NCBI RefSeq assembly: GCF_024305245.1
Contig: NZ_JAMWYX010000005.1
Location: forward strand, 124,001-188,000
Direction: 5' to 3'
Source: Erythrobacter sp.
GTDB lineage: Bacteria > Pseudomonadota > Alphaproteobacteria > Sphingomonadales > Sphingomonadaceae
DNA length: 64,000 nucleotides
The position numbers were made by a program, and so were the translations under genes. Shown here piece after piece: positions 53,271 to 62,574 of this stretch (positions are counted from its first letter, which is position 1; each line of letters starts with the position of its first letter). Below the pieces are notes generated by a model, which did not search any database, had not been told where the DNA came from, and saw nothing but the letters and a program-made list of their open reading frames with translations.

Positions 53271-54038
53271 CTATCCCAGCAAAGTGGGCACGACTGCAAA
53301 CACAAACAGCACAAAGAACACCGCAAGGAACCCGTCGAGCCGGTCGAACAGCCCGCCATGACCCGGAATGAGGTTGCTTGAATCCTTCATGCCCGCGCGG
53401 CGTTTCATCCAGCTTTCGAAGAAATCGCCGGTTTGCGCCATCACCGCGATCAGCCCGCCCGCTGCCAGCGCGAGTGCCAGGCTGACAGTATCGTAGCCCG
53501 GGGATGCTGCAGCCGGGCCGAAATCGGCAAGCTCATTGCCCAGCGCCACCAGCCCCGCCGCCAGCGCCCCGCCGCCCAATCCGGCCCAGGTCTTCGACGG
53601 GCTGATACGCGGCGCGATCTTGGGGCCGCCAATCGCGCGCCCGGCAAAATACGCCCCGGCATCGACCGCGATGATCGGCAGGATGTAGCCGATCAGCACC
53701 TCGACCGGAGCATAGCCGAGGCTCTGCCCGTTCACCGGCAGAAATCCCGCGCCGTTGCGCAGCGCCATCATCGCCAGCGCCGCACCGCCGATATAGACCA
53801 CGCCGCCGAAGAACCACGCTGCCTCGGTAAAATTGGAGGCTCCGAAACGGCTGACCAACCGGTTCCATTCCCACAGGATACCGAGCGCCAGCAGCGCGAC
53901 AAAGCCGGTCCAGAACCATCCGCCCAGCCACAATGCCCCGCCAGCGATCACCAGCATGACAATCGCCGAGGCGAGGCGCACCGGCAGATCGGAAACCCCG
54001 GCGCGCGGATCGCGCACCCGCACGCTATCGTCCGCCAT
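53271..54038 (-). CDS. cdsA: Phosphatidate cytidylyltransferase
   Basis: This 255-residue membrane protein ends in the CDP-diglyceride synthase signature, with GDFFESWMKRRAGMKDSSN followed by IPGHGGLFDRLDG, and RISPSKTWAG upstream. It makes CDP-diacylglycerol, the shared precursor for PgsA and PssA, both encoded in this window. ATG 54038 overlaps the uppS 3' end by 14 bases. Confidence 0.95.
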   Translation of the reverse strand: MADDSVRVRDPRAGVSDLPVRLASAIVMLVIAGGALWLGGWFWTGFVALLALGILWEWNRLVSRFGASNFTEAAWFFGGVVYIGGAALAMMALRNGAGFLPVNGQSLGYAPVEVLIGYILPIIAVDAGAYFAGRAIGGPKIAPRISPSKTWAGLGGGALAAGLVALGNELADFGPAAASPGYDTVSLALALAAGGLIAVMAQTGDFFESWMKRRAGMKDSSNLIPGHGGLFDRLDGFLAVFFVLFVFAVVPTLLG

Positions 54039-54720
54039 ATCGCCGCTCCCTGCGGGCAAAATCATCAAGGGCCTGGGCGAGGTGCGCAGGCTCGAAATCG
54101 GGCCACAGCGTGTCCACGAACAGCATCTCGGCATAGGCCGATTGCCACAGCAGGAAGTTTGACAGGCGAATTTCGCCGCTGGTGCGGATCAACAGATCGA
54201 GCGGCGGCAGGTCTGCGGTGTCGAGCTGCGCGGCAAGGCTTTCGATCGTCACCTCGCCTGCGGCCGCCGCCTTGGCCGCAGCACGGGCGATCTCGTGCTG
54301 CCCGCCATAATTGAGCGCCACCGCCAGCGTCTGCTGGCCGTTCGCGGTCTGCGCCAACGCATCTTCCAGCATGGCGACGATATCGGGCGCGAGCGATTGC
54401 CAGTCACCGATGATCTTCAATTTGACGTTGTTGGCGACGAATTCGGGCAGGTCGGATTTGATGAACCTGCGCATCAGGTTCATCAGATCGTCGACCTCGT
54501 CCTCCGAACGCTTCCAGTTTTCCGACGAGAAGGCGTAGAGCGTCAGGCATTCGAGCCCCATCGGCTCCAGCCCGCGCACCAGCCGCCGCACCGCCTCCAC
54601 CCCGCGCTGATGACCGATCGCGCGCGGCAACCCGCGTCTCTTGGCCCAGCGGCCATTGCCATCCATGATGATGGCGACATGTCTGGCGCGTGCCTCAGCT
54701 ACCTCGCCCATAGTCCCCAT
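54025..54720 (-). CDS. uppS: Undecaprenyl diphosphate synthase
   Basis: The 231-residue cis-prenyltransferase has the first motif AIIMDGNGRWAKRRGLP, TLYAFSSENWKR, and LLIRTSGEIRLSNFLLWQSA. It builds the C55 carrier for peptidoglycan and glycans. The start codon is at 54720 or 54711. A REP-like repeat begins immediately upstream (54721), an unusual position directly abutting the coding sequence. Confidence 0.96.
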   Translation of the reverse strand: MGTMGEVAEARARHVAIIMDGNGRWAKRRGLPRAIGHQRGVEAVRRLVRGLEPMGLECLTLYAFSSENWKRSEDEVDDLMNLMRRFIKSDLPEFVANNVKLKIIGDWQSLAPDIVAMLEDALAQTANGQQTLAVALNYGGQHEIARAAAKAAAAGEVTIESLAAQLDTADLPPLDLLIRTSGEIRLSNFLLWQSAYAEMLFVDTLWPDFEPAHLAQALDDFARRERRYGGR

Positions 54721-54812
54721 CCGTTCGGGCTGAGCCTGTCGAAGCCCTGTTCTTCTTGTTCAAATCAGGCTCCCAAGAGAAGTGCAGCCCTTCGACAAGC
54801 TCAGGGCGAACG
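54721..54812. repeat. REP-like inverted repeat pair (sphingomonad type)
   Basis: Arm 1 (54721-54748) begins CCGTTCGGGCTGAGCCTGTC. Arm 2 (54785-54812) is its approximate inverse complement, ending CAGGGCGAACGG. The arms differ mainly at paired positions (GG/CC swaps), so folding is preserved, and a 36-base spacer separates them. A third, degenerate member lies at 21327-21384. The layout resembles BIME/REPIN-type elements known from other bacteria. It sits between frr and uppS. Confidence 0.8.
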
Positions 54813-54832
54813 GTGAAACTAGACCAGAAAAC

Positions 54833-55390
54833 TCACTGCGTCAGGATTTCCTGTTCCTTCTTCGCCGCTGCCTCATCGGTTTCGGCCACATACTTGTCGG
54901 TCAGCTTCTGGACCTCATCCTCGGACCGCTTGCGGTCGTCTTCGGAGATTTCCTTCTTCTTCTCGTCGGTCTTCAGGCTTTCCATCGCGTCGCGGCGCAC
55001 GTTGCGGATCGCGATCTTGGCCTTTTCGGCATATTGCCCTGCAAGCTTGGCCAGTTCCTTGCGTCGTTCCTGCGTCAGATCGGGGATCGGCAGGCGCAGC
55101 GTCTGACCGTCGATGATCGGATTGAGGCCGAGATTGGCGTGGGCAATGCCCTTTTCCACCGGGGTCATGTTCGATTTATCCCACACCTGCACGCTCAGCA
55201 TGCGCGGTTCGGGCGCGGAAACGGTTGCCACCTGGTTGAGCGGCATCATCGCGCCATAAACCTCGACCACCACCGGATCGAGCAGCGTGGTGTTGGCACG
55301 GCCGGTGCGCAGGCCTTGCAGATCGCTCTTGAGCGCATCGACGGCGCCCTTCATGCGGCGCTCGATATCGGCCTTGTCATATTGCGGCAT
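54833..55390 (-). CDS. frr: Ribosome recycling factor
   Basis: This 185-residue protein has the RRF blocks ERRMKGAVDALKSDLQGLRT with GRANTTLLDPVVVEVYG, and NPIIDGQTLRLPIPDLTQER. With EF-G it splits post-termination ribosomes. The order pyrH-frr-uppS is conserved. Confidence 0.97.
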   Translation of the reverse strand: MPQYDKADIERRMKGAVDALKSDLQGLRTGRANTTLLDPVVVEVYGAMMPLNQVATVSAPEPRMLSVQVWDKSNMTPVEKGIAHANLGLNPIIDGQTLRLPIPDLTQERRKELAKLAGQYAEKAKIAIRNVRRDAMESLKTDEKKKEISEDDRKRSEDEVQKLTDKYVAETDEAAAKKEQEILTQ

Positions 55391-55414
55391 GCTTCGGGCT
55401 TCCTTCTTCTTGTC

Positions 55415-56134
55415 TCAGCTGTCTTGCACAATGGTCTGCACGCCCTCGCCAGCGAGAACGCGGGCAAGGTTGCCTTTCTCGCGGATCGAGAAGACCACGA
55501 TCGGGATCTGGTTGTCGCGGCACAGCGCCACGGCAGAGGCGTCCATCACCTTGAGGTTATCCGCCAGCACCCGGTCATAGGTGACGGCATCGAAACGTAC
55601 GGCATCGGGGTTATGCTTGGGGTCGCTGTCATACACCCCGTCGACGCTGGTGCCCTTGAGCAAGGCATCGCACTTCATTTCCGCCGCGCGCAAGGCTGCG
55701 CCGCTGTCGGTGGTGAAATACGGCGCGCCGACACCGGCGGCAAAGATCACCACGCGGCCTTTTTCCAGATGGCGTTCGGCGCGGCGGCGGATCACCGGCT
55801 CGCACACCTTGTCCATCTCGATCGCCGATTGAACGCGGGTCTGGACACCGATCTGTTCGAGCGCGTTCTGCATCGCGAGCGCGTTCATTACCGTCGCCAG
55901 CATGCCCATGTAATCGGCCTGCGCGCGGTCCATCCCCTGCGCTGCGCCCGCCATCCCGCGAAAAATATTGCCGCCGCCGATCACCAGACAGATTTCGAGC
56001 CCGGTATCCTTGGCCGCCTTCACTTCCTTGGCGAGTTCGGCGACGAAGGCCGGGTCGATCCCGAACTGCTGTCCGCCCATCAGCACTTCGCCCGAAAGTT
56101 TGAGCAGCACGCGCTTGATTGTGGGGAGAGACAT
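55415..56134 (-). CDS. pyrH: UMP kinase
   Basis: The 239-residue amino-acid-kinase-fold protein has [20 protein letters not shown] at the start, [14 protein letters not shown], and [19 protein letters not shown] metal/nucleotide contacts. It phosphorylates UMP to UDP and is typically inhibited by UTP. It stands between the esterase gene and frr. Confidence 0.96.
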   Translation of the reverse strand: MSLPTIKRVLLKLSGEVLMGGQQFGIDPAFVAELAKEVKAAKDTGLEICLVIGGGNIFRGMAGAAQGMDRAQADYMGMLATVMNALAMQNALEQIGVQTRVQSAIEMDKVCEPVIRRRAERHLEKGRVVIFAAGVGAPYFTTDSGAALRAAEMKCDALLKGTSVDGVYDSDPKHNPDAVRFDAVTYDRVLADNLKVMDASAVALCRDNQIPIVVFSIREKGNLARVLAGEGVQTIVQDS

Positions 56135-56213
56135 ACTGACAACAGGCTCCGGGTGAATTCAGGGTGGCCGCACTTAACGGGCAATGCGACAATTCGCAAA
56201 GGGAAAGGCCCGG

Positions 56214-57146
56214 CTAATCCGTGTGCGCAGGCTCCGCAAGCGTGTGGAGAAGGCCTTGGGTAAACCCGCGCGGCGCAACCGAGAGGTGATCCTCGTCCGC
56301 CAGTTCATCCGCACGCAACCGCAAGCCTTGATCAGCGCGCTCACGCAGCAGCGCTGCAAAGGCCCGGTTGTCGGCCACCATGTCGACTTCCTGCTGGTAA
56401 CGCGGATCACCGATGCGCTGAGCCTCGTATTCGCCGACATAGAGATACACATCCGCGTCGATGGTGCACAGCTTGTCGAGCAGCGCGGGAGCCTGCTTCA
56501 ATAGATATTTGCGATCATACCAAAGCGACGGGCTACCAAGCACATACCCGCTGAACATGGTCGGTTCTGTCATCAGGATCTGCGCGCCGAGCAGCCCGCC
56601 GTAGGAATGGCCGACAAACACCCGCCGACCCGGAGCGATGCTATAGCGGGCCTCGACAAACGGTATCACGGAATCGCGCAGATAATTGCGGTAGCGCAGT
56701 GATTCTCCGTGGCGCGATCCTACAGGCGCATTCGACGACCCCTTGATGGTCGGCGTATAGTCGCGCCGCCTGCTCGCCATCGGATCCTCGCCTTTGCCAT
56801 AGGAAAGGCCGACGAGAATGAACTCTTCGATCCGCGGGCCAGCGCCGTTCATCCGGCGGCCGATTACGCGCAGCAAGGGAAAGCCATAATCGGCGTCGGT
56901 GACATAGACGACCGGATAGGTGCGCGCAGGTTCCTCACCGTAGCTTGGTGGCAGGCTGACGAAGGCCTGGTAGGCAATGCCGCTGTCAGAATCGGGGATG
57001 TCAAACACCTGCGATCCAAGCAGTTCGTAGGGCTCTCCCCCGCCGCGCTGGCTCGGCACGGTGGCGGTACCTGCTTTTGTGATCGGCGCAACGGAACACA
57101 CTGTCAGCAGCGCCGCACCGACCAGTGCGATCTTTGTAAACTTCAT
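56214..57146 (-). CDS. Secreted alpha/beta hydrolase (esterase D/IroE-like)
   Basis: This 310-residue protein has a Sec signal peptide (MKFTKIALVGAALLTVCSVA), the nucleophile elbow VFVGHSYGGLLGAQ, YPVVYVTDADYGFPLLRVIG near the N-terminus, and a late DEDHLSV with the probable catalytic His. It resembles the putative-esterase family that includes siderophore esterases. ATG 57146 has GGGGGG before it. The gene interrupts the otherwise standard tsf-pyrH junction. Confidence 0.8.
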   Translation of the reverse strand: MKFTKIALVGAALLTVCSVAPITKAGTATVPSQRGGGEPYELLGSQVFDIPDSDSGIAYQAFVSLPPSYGEEPARTYPVVYVTDADYGFPLLRVIGRRMNGAGPRIEEFILVGLSYGKGEDPMASRRRDYTPTIKGSSNAPVGSRHGESLRYRNYLRDSVIPFVEARYSIAPGRRVFVGHSYGGLLGAQILMTEPTMFSGYVLGSPSLWYDRKYLLKQAPALLDKLCTIDADVYLYVGEYEAQRIGDPRYQQEVDMVADNRAFAALLRERADQGLRLRADELADEDHLSVAPRGFTQGLLHTLAEPAHTD

Positions 57147-57202
57147 GATGCCCCCCAAGCGAATGATGGCGGGGATGCGCGGGCTGTTCGCCCAAAAGCA
57201 AT

Positions 57203-57230
57203 GGGCCGGGTGGTCGCTACCACCCGGCCC
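57203..57230. terminator. Strong hairpin between tsf and the esterase gene
   Basis: GGGCCGGGTGGT and ACCACCCGGCCC form a perfect 12-bp stem with a four-base loop (57203-57230). On the minus strand, after tsf, it is followed by ATTGCTTTTGG with four T residues; on the plus strand a T6 run follows five bases later. It probably ends rpsB-tsf transcription, separating it from the esterase gene. Confidence 0.75.
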
Positions 57231-57258
57231 GTGCATTTTTTCCGACTATTCGGGTGGA

Positions 57259-58185
57259 TTAGCCCGCAACAGCAGCGGCCACTTCAGCGGCGAAATCGGT
57301 TTCTTCCTTCTCGATGCCTTCGCCGAGCTGGAAGCGGGCATAGTCCTTGAGCACGATTGCCGTGCCCGCAGCCTTGCCGGCCTGCGCGACCAGATCGGCG
57401 ATCACGGTCTTGTTGTCCATCACGAAAATCTGGCTGAGCAGCGCATTTTCCTTGGCGAACTTCTTGACCGCGCCGTCGACCATCTTGGCCTGCACATCTT
57501 CGGGCTTGCCGGTTTCGGCGGCCTTTTCGGCAGCGATCTTGCGCTCGCGCTCGATCACTTCGGCATCGAGGCCGTCGGCGTCGAGCGCCATCGGGAAGGC
57601 GGCAGCGGCGTGCATCGCAAGCTGCTTGCCCAGCGGTTCGAGCACGTCGGCGCCCGCTTCGCTTTCCAGACCGATCAGCACGCCGATCTTGCCGAGACCT
57701 TCGGCAGCGGCGGTGTGCATGTAGGACACGACCATGCCCTTATCGACCGCAACCGTCTTGATCCGGCGGATCTGCTGGTTTTCGCCGATGGTGGCGACAT
57801 TGTCGGTCAGCTTGTCGGCAACAGTGCCGCCGCCGGGATATGCTGCAGCCTTCAGCGCTTCGACATCGTCATTGCCGAGGTCGAGGGCGACTGCCGTGAC
57901 ATTGCGCACGAATTCCTGGAACTTGTCGTTCTTGGCGACGAAATCGGTTTCCGAGTTCACTTCGACCGCGACGCCGCGGGTGCCTGAAACGGCGACGCCG
58001 ACAAGACCTTCGGCCGCGGTGCGGCTGGACTTCTTCTGGGCGGTGGCGAGGCCCTTGGCACGCAGCGCGTCAACCGCAGCTTCGATGTCGCCACCCGCTT
58101 CGGTCAGCGCCTTCTTGGCGTCCATCATGCCAGCGCCGGTGCGCTCGCGCAGTTTCTTCACATCGGCGACGGAGAAATCGGCCAT
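57259..58185 (-). CDS. tsf: Translation elongation factor Ts
   Basis: The 308-residue protein begins [20 protein letters not shown], with the TDFV motif in [17 protein letters not shown]. It recycles EF-Tu GDP to GTP. ATG 58185 has AAAGGAATTTCCC upstream. It pairs with rpsB at 143 bases; a strong hairpin follows at 57230-57203. Confidence 0.97.
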   Translation of the reverse strand: MADFSVADVKKLRERTGAGMMDAKKALTEAGGDIEAAVDALRAKGLATAQKKSSRTAAEGLVGVAVSGTRGVAVEVNSETDFVAKNDKFQEFVRNVTAVALDLGNDDVEALKAAAYPGGGTVADKLTDNVATIGENQQIRRIKTVAVDKGMVVSYMHTAAAEGLGKIGVLIGLESEAGADVLEPLGKQLAMHAAAAFPMALDADGLDAEVIERERKIAAEKAAETGKPEDVQAKMVDGAVKKFAKENALLSQIFVMDNKTVIADLVAQAGKAAGTAIVLKDYARFQLGEGIEKEETDFAAEVAAAVAG

Positions 58186-58328
58186 GGGAAATTCCTTTTC
58201 ATTCTGTTTCAAGGGCGCCCGGCCCTGCCGCTACCGTTACAGGTGGGCAATGCCGGGCGCGCTATAGAGGGATTGTGACGGGGGGTTGACGCGTGCGCCA
58301 TAAAAGACGCGCGCTGCCACCCGCAGGA

Positions 58329-59126
58329 TCAGGCGTCCGCAGCTTCGCTTGCGCTGGCTTCGGCGGCCGGTTCTTCGGCAGCCGGAGCTTCGGCCGGGGG
58401 CTCGTCCATCGCGCCGAAATCGCTCGACACGTCGGACTGGAACTTGCCCTTGCCCGCCAGCGCGGCATCGCCGATCGCCTGACAGTAGAGCCGCACCGCA
58501 CGCGCCGCATCGTCATTGCCCGGAACCGGGAAGGCGATGTGCGACGGATCGACATTGGTATCGAGGATCCCGATCACCGGAATGCCGAGCACGGCGGCTT
58601 CCTTGATCGCGAGATCTTCCTTGTTGGCGTCGATCACGAACATCACGTCCGGAATGCCGCCCATGTCGCGGATGCCGCCGAGCGACATTTCCAGCTTCTC
58701 GCGCTCACGCGTGAGCTGCAGGACTTCCTTCTTGGTGAGACCCGAGGTGTCGCCCGAAAGCATTTCCTCGAGGCTCTTCAAGCGGCGGATCGAACCCGAG
58801 ATGGTCTTCCAGTTGGTGAGCATGCCGCCCAGCCAGCGGTGGTTGACGAAATGCTGGCCCGAAGCGCGCGCGGCTTCCGCGATCGGCTCCTGCGCCTGAC
58901 GCTTGGTGCCGACGAACAGCACCTTGCCGCCCGAACGCACGGTCGATTCGACGAAGTCGAGCGCACGCGCGAACAGCGGCACGGTCTGCGACAGGTCGAT
59001 GATGTGAACACCGTTGCGCGCGCCGAAAATATACGGCTTCATGCGCGGGTTCCAGCGGTGGGTCTGGTGGCCGAAGTGAGCGCCGGCCTCGATCAATTGC
59101 TGCATCGTGACGACAGGTGCCGCCAT
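58329..59126 (-). CDS. rpsB: 30S ribosomal protein S2
   Basis: This 265-residue protein has the core [20 protein letters not shown] and [17 protein letters not shown] of bacterial S2, with an alanine-, glutamate- and serine-rich C-terminal tail typical of alphaproteobacteria. ATG 59126 is chosen over an in-frame extension because GGAAAGGAATTACCT precedes it. The roughly 290-base region upstream is shared with the divergent small gene at 59419 and holds no other gene. Confidence 0.97.
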   Translation of the reverse strand: MAAPVVTMQQLIEAGAHFGHQTHRWNPRMKPYIFGARNGVHIIDLSQTVPLFARALDFVESTVRSGGKVLFVGTKRQAQEPIAEAARASGQHFVNHRWLGGMLTNWKTISGSIRRLKSLEEMLSGDTSGLTKKEVLQLTREREKLEMSLGGIRDMGGIPDVMFVIDANKEDLAIKEAAVLGIPVIGILDTNVDPSHIAFPVPGNDDAARAVRLYCQAIGDAALAGKGKFQSDVSSDFGAMDEPPAEAPAAEEPAAEASASEAADA

Positions 59127-59418
59127 AGGTAATTCCTTTCCGGTTGTTCCTCTGGAAGGCTGGAACCGCGCTGCGGAGATCCCGCAAACGGCACCGGTAT
59201 GTGCGCCTTCCATGTGAATTTGCCCCGGGACAGGCCGTATGCCGATCCTGAAGCGTGCGCGCCCTTAGCGCTGCGGGACCGCAAAATCCAGCCCTGAATT
59301 CGCAGCACTCAGGCAAATTCACTCAGCAGCGCTGCGAAAGCTGCTTGACAGGATGGAACAGGTGGGGAACAAGAGGTTTAGAACAAAGAACGAACGCCTG
59401 ATCGAGAAGGAACCGGCC

Positions 59419-59682
59419 ATGCTTGCTCTTGCCATCAACCTGCTGTTTGCGATCGCCGCCGTGGCTGCGATGCTCAGCCTGGTCGACAGCGCCATGAAGG
59501 CGCGCCGGGCCTATGCCATGCTGATGCGCGAACGTGCGCTGATGGGCGCAGGCTTCGTAATGCAGGTCGATCCGCACGAAGTGCGGCTGCGGGCTGCGGC
59601 GCGCCATTCGGGCACGGCTATGATGCCGCGCCGGTCGTCGATGCAGAGGCCGCAACCAGCTCTTGCGCGCGGCGCCGCTTGA
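59419..59682 (+). CDS. Small hypothetical membrane-anchored protein
   Basis: The 87-residue protein starts MLALAINLLFAIAAVAAMLS, a probable membrane anchor, followed by a basic, helical tail. ATG 59419 has GAAGGAACCGGCC before it, a good ribosome site, which favours a real gene. The last 65 bases overlap the 3' end of pssA on the other strand. No family is recognised. Confidence 0.55.
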   Translation: MLALAINLLFAIAAVAAMLSLVDSAMKARRAYAMLMRERALMGAGFVMQVDPHEVRLRAAARHSGTAMMPRRSSMQRPQPALARGAA

Positions 59683-60490
59683 TCCGGCCGTATTTGACGA
59701 GGCCGTAGGGCATCAAGCCAAGATAGACGATGCAGATCGTCGCCAGCGTCCACCACGGTTCCAGCAGCAAGGCGGCAAAAGCGACGGCGATGAAGGCGAT
59801 CAGCCACAGCCGGATCGCCTTGCGCGGACGCAGCGAGCCCCAGCTCAAGGTGGCCATATTGGAAATCATCAGCACTGCGATGACGGTGAGCCACAGTGCC
59901 ATGATCACCGGATTGCGGAAGAACTCCAGCCCGGTCTCGTTCCACAGATAGAACGGCGTGAACGCCAGCGCCGCGCCCACCGGGGCGGGTACGCCGGTCA
60001 GGAAACCGGCGGATTTGTGCGGTTGTTCATCAACGTCGATCCGCGCGTTGAAGCGCGCCAGCCGCAGCGCGCAGCAGATCGCAAAGGCCAGCGCAGCCAA
60101 CCAGCCAAAGCTCGGCCAGGCGTGCAGCGACCACATGTACAGGATCAGCGCTGGCGCTACCCCGAATGACAGCGAATCCGCCAGGCTGTCCAGCTCCGCG
60201 CCGAACCGCGACTGGGCGTTGAGCAATCGCGCGACCCTTCCGTCGATCCCGTCGAGCACACCCGCCAGCACCACCAGAATGACCGCAAACGACCATTCGC
60301 CTTCGGTCGCGAACCGGATCCCGGTCAACCCCGAACACAGCGCCGCCGCGGTGACGGCATTGGGCAGCATCGCCCGCAGCGAAAGACCGCCGCCATCCCG
60401 CACTTCGCCCACGTCCTCGTCCTCGGCTGCCTTGGGGCCGACCCGCGCCGGAAAGAACGATCCGCGCCGCAATTTCGGAGGGCGGCTCAT
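59618..60490 (-). CDS. pssA: CDP-diacylglycerol--serine O-phosphatidyltransferase
   Basis: This 290-residue polytopic protein has the CDP-alcohol phosphotransferase signature in DGIDGRVARLLNAQSRFGAE and LDSLADSLSFGVAPA. It makes phosphatidylserine, then decarboxylated by Psd. An in-frame extension to 60556 overlaps psd and is rejected. It follows psd by 46 bases and overlaps the small gene at 59419-59682 antisense. Confidence 0.95.
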   Translation of the reverse strand: MSRPPKLRRGSFFPARVGPKAAEDEDVGEVRDGGGLSLRAMLPNAVTAAALCSGLTGIRFATEGEWSFAVILVVLAGVLDGIDGRVARLLNAQSRFGAELDSLADSLSFGVAPALILYMWSLHAWPSFGWLAALAFAICCALRLARFNARIDVDEQPHKSAGFLTGVPAPVGAALAFTPFYLWNETGLEFFRNPVIMALWLTVIAVLMISNMATLSWGSLRPRKAIRLWLIAFIAVAFAALLLEPWWTLATICIVYLGLMPYGLVKYGRIKRRRAQELVAASASTTGAAS

Positions 60491-60536
60491 GATCGCCCCT
60501 GCCCGCGCTTCGCTTCGATAATTCGCGTCGTCGCAG

Positions 60537-61289
60537 TCACTGCGCAATTCCTTCAATCAATCCGCTATGGCCGACTTCCGCCAGCACAGTTTCGCCGGCG
60601 ATCACCGTCTGGCCGATCATCACCCGCGGATCCGTCCCCGCCGGCAGATAGACATCGACCCGGCTACCGAACCGGATAAGCCCGACGCGCTGCCCCTTGG
60701 CGACCATGTCACCCGGCTTGACGAACGGCACGATCCGCCGCGCCACCAATCCTGCAATCTGCGTGAAGCCGAGCTTCAACCCGTCACCGCGCTCGATCAG
60801 GATGTGCTGACGTTCGTTTTCGTCGCTCGCCTTGTCGAGTTCGCTGTTGATGAACTTGCCGGGAATATAGACCACCCGCCGCACCGTTCCGCCCACCGGG
60901 GCGCGATTGATGTGAACATCGAAGACGGTCATGAAGATCGAAACCCGCGTCACCGCCCCGCGCGCCAGCCCCGCATGGCCCGAACCATCGTCGATCTGCA
61001 GTTCCAATGGCGGCTCGACCTCGGCAATCAGCGTCACCAGCCCATCGGCAGGCGATATGATCGCCGCTTCGGCCTGCGGCACCACCCGTTCGGGGTCGCG
61101 GAAGAACGCGAACACCCCGATCGACAGCAGCATCAGCGGCCAGCCGATAATCTCCCAATCGAGCGCCAGCAGGAAGAAAAGGCTGGTCGCAACCGCGATC
61201 AACCCGAATTTCCGGCCTTCGGGATGGATCGCGGGCCAGTTCCAGCCCGCATCGCCGCGGCCTTTGTTATCGAGGATTTCGCCTGCCAT
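60537..61289 (-). CDS. psd: Phosphatidylserine decarboxylase proenzyme
   Basis: The 250-residue protein has two membrane segments, [36 protein letters not shown], and the self-cleavage site [14 protein letters not shown], where serinolysis at Gly-Ser makes the pyruvoyl group. It forms phosphatidylethanolamine. It precedes pssA in the same operon, a common arrangement. Confidence 0.96.
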   Translation of the reverse strand: MAGEILDNKGRGDAGWNWPAIHPEGRKFGLIAVATSLFFLLALDWEIIGWPLMLLSIGVFAFFRDPERVVPQAEAAIISPADGLVTLIAEVEPPLELQIDDGSGHAGLARGAVTRVSIFMTVFDVHINRAPVGGTVRRVVYIPGKFINSELDKASDENERQHILIERGDGLKLGFTQIAGLVARRIVPFVKPGDMVAKGQRVGLIRFGSRVDVYLPAGTDPRVMIGQTVIAGETVLAEVGHSGLIEGIAQ

Positions 61290-61336
61290 CGGATCGCTTG
61301 TAGGGAGAGCGGCGCGCAGCCGCAAGCAAGTCGGCC

Positions 61337-62491
61337 CTAACCTATTTTGCGCACGAACACCGTACCCGCCGAATAGCCCGCGCCGAAGCTGCAGATAAGG
61401 CCGGTGTCACCCGCCGCCAGATCATCGCGGTGCTGATGGAAGGCAATGATCGAACCGGCGCTCGAGGTATTGCCATAGGTGTCGAGCACCGTGGGGCTTT
61501 CGTCCTCGTTCGCCTCATGCCCCAGCACCTTGTGCGCGATCAGACGGTTCATCCCCGCATTGGCCTGATGCAGCCACAACCGCCGCAAGGTCTGCGGGTC
61601 GATCCCCAGCCGCTTGGCTTCATCAAGGATCATCTGCGCCACCATCGGCACGACTTCCTTGAACACCTTGCGCCCTTCCTGAACGAACAGCTTGTCGGGC
61701 GTGCCCTCGGTTTCGGGCGTCGCGCGGTTGAGGAAGCCGAAATTGTTGCGGATATTGTTGGAGAACACCGTCTTCAGCTTGGTGCCCAGAATGTCCCAGT
61801 GCGCCGACGGAGCAATTGCGGCGTCTTCCACCAGTACCGCGGTTGCCACATCGCCGAAGATGAAGTGGCTGTCGCGGTCGCGCCAGTTCAGATGGCCCGA
61901 GGTGATTTCGGGGCTGACCACCAGCACCGACCGCGCGTTGCCTGCGCGGATATAATCGGCGGCGGTCTGGATCCCGAAAGTGGCTGAAGAACATGCCACG
62001 TTCATGTCGAAGCCGAAGCCGTCGATCCCCAGCGCCTGCTGGATTTCGATCGCCATCGCGGGATAGGCGCGCTGCATGTTCGACGCCGCGCACAGCACCG
62101 CATCGACATCCTGCGGCGAACGACCGGCGCGCTCCAGCGCCTGCCGCGCCGCTGCTACACCGATTTCGGCCATGATCGACAATTCGTCATTGCCCCGCTC
62201 GGGCAGGCGCGGACACATGGTGCCCGGATCGAGGATCGGCGCCTTGCTCATCACGTGGCGCGATTTGATCCCGCTCGCCTTCTCGATGAATTCGACCGAG
62301 GAATAGGGCAGCGGCTCGGCCTCGCCCGCGGCGATCGCTTCGGCATGCGCGGCGTTGTGACGGTCGGCAAAGGCGTTGAAGCTGGACACCAGTTCGGCGT
62401 TGCTGATCGATTCGGCGGGCGTGAACAGGCCGGTGGCCGAAATCACGGGGCGGCCGGTCAAAGCGATGGGGCTGGGTTGCGATTCCTGCAT
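61337..62491 (-). CDS. FabH-like beta-ketoacyl-ACP synthase III family protein
   Basis: This 384-residue protein is longer than ordinary FabH (about 320). It has the thiolase-fold active site: [14 protein letters not shown] with the nucleophilic cysteine, [14 protein letters not shown] with the histidine, and [14 protein letters not shown] with the asparagine. An insertion near the N-terminus (about residues 35-75) explains the size. ATG 62491 is preferred. It is upstream of psd and may start acyl chains, or serve a special lipid pathway. The substrate is not known. Confidence 0.85.
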   Translation of the reverse strand: MQESQPSPIALTGRPVISATGLFTPAESISNAELVSSFNAFADRHNAAHAEAIAAGEAEPLPYSSVEFIEKASGIKSRHVMSKAPILDPGTMCPRLPERGNDELSIMAEIGVAAARQALERAGRSPQDVDAVLCAASNMQRAYPAMAIEIQQALGIDGFGFDMNVACSSATFGIQTAADYIRAGNARSVLVVSPEITSGHLNWRDRDSHFIFGDVATAVLVEDAAIAPSAHWDILGTKLKTVFSNNIRNNFGFLNRATPETEGTPDKLFVQEGRKVFKEVVPMVAQMILDEAKRLGIDPQTLRRLWLHQANAGMNRLIAHKVLGHEANEDESPTVLDTYGNTSSAGSIIAFHQHRDDLAAGDTGLICSFGAGYSAGTVFVRKIG

Positions 62492-62574
62492 GGGTCTTTC
62501 TCGCATAGGGAGCGCGCGGCCTTAAAGCGCGGCCCTGTCGCCTGCAAGGCCTGCGCTGCCCAGCCAATAGCACA

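Noticed and set aside
54782..56263. 493-codon plus-strand frame opposite frr and pyrH
   Set aside because: It spans two well-supported genes on the other strand and has no recognisable domain.
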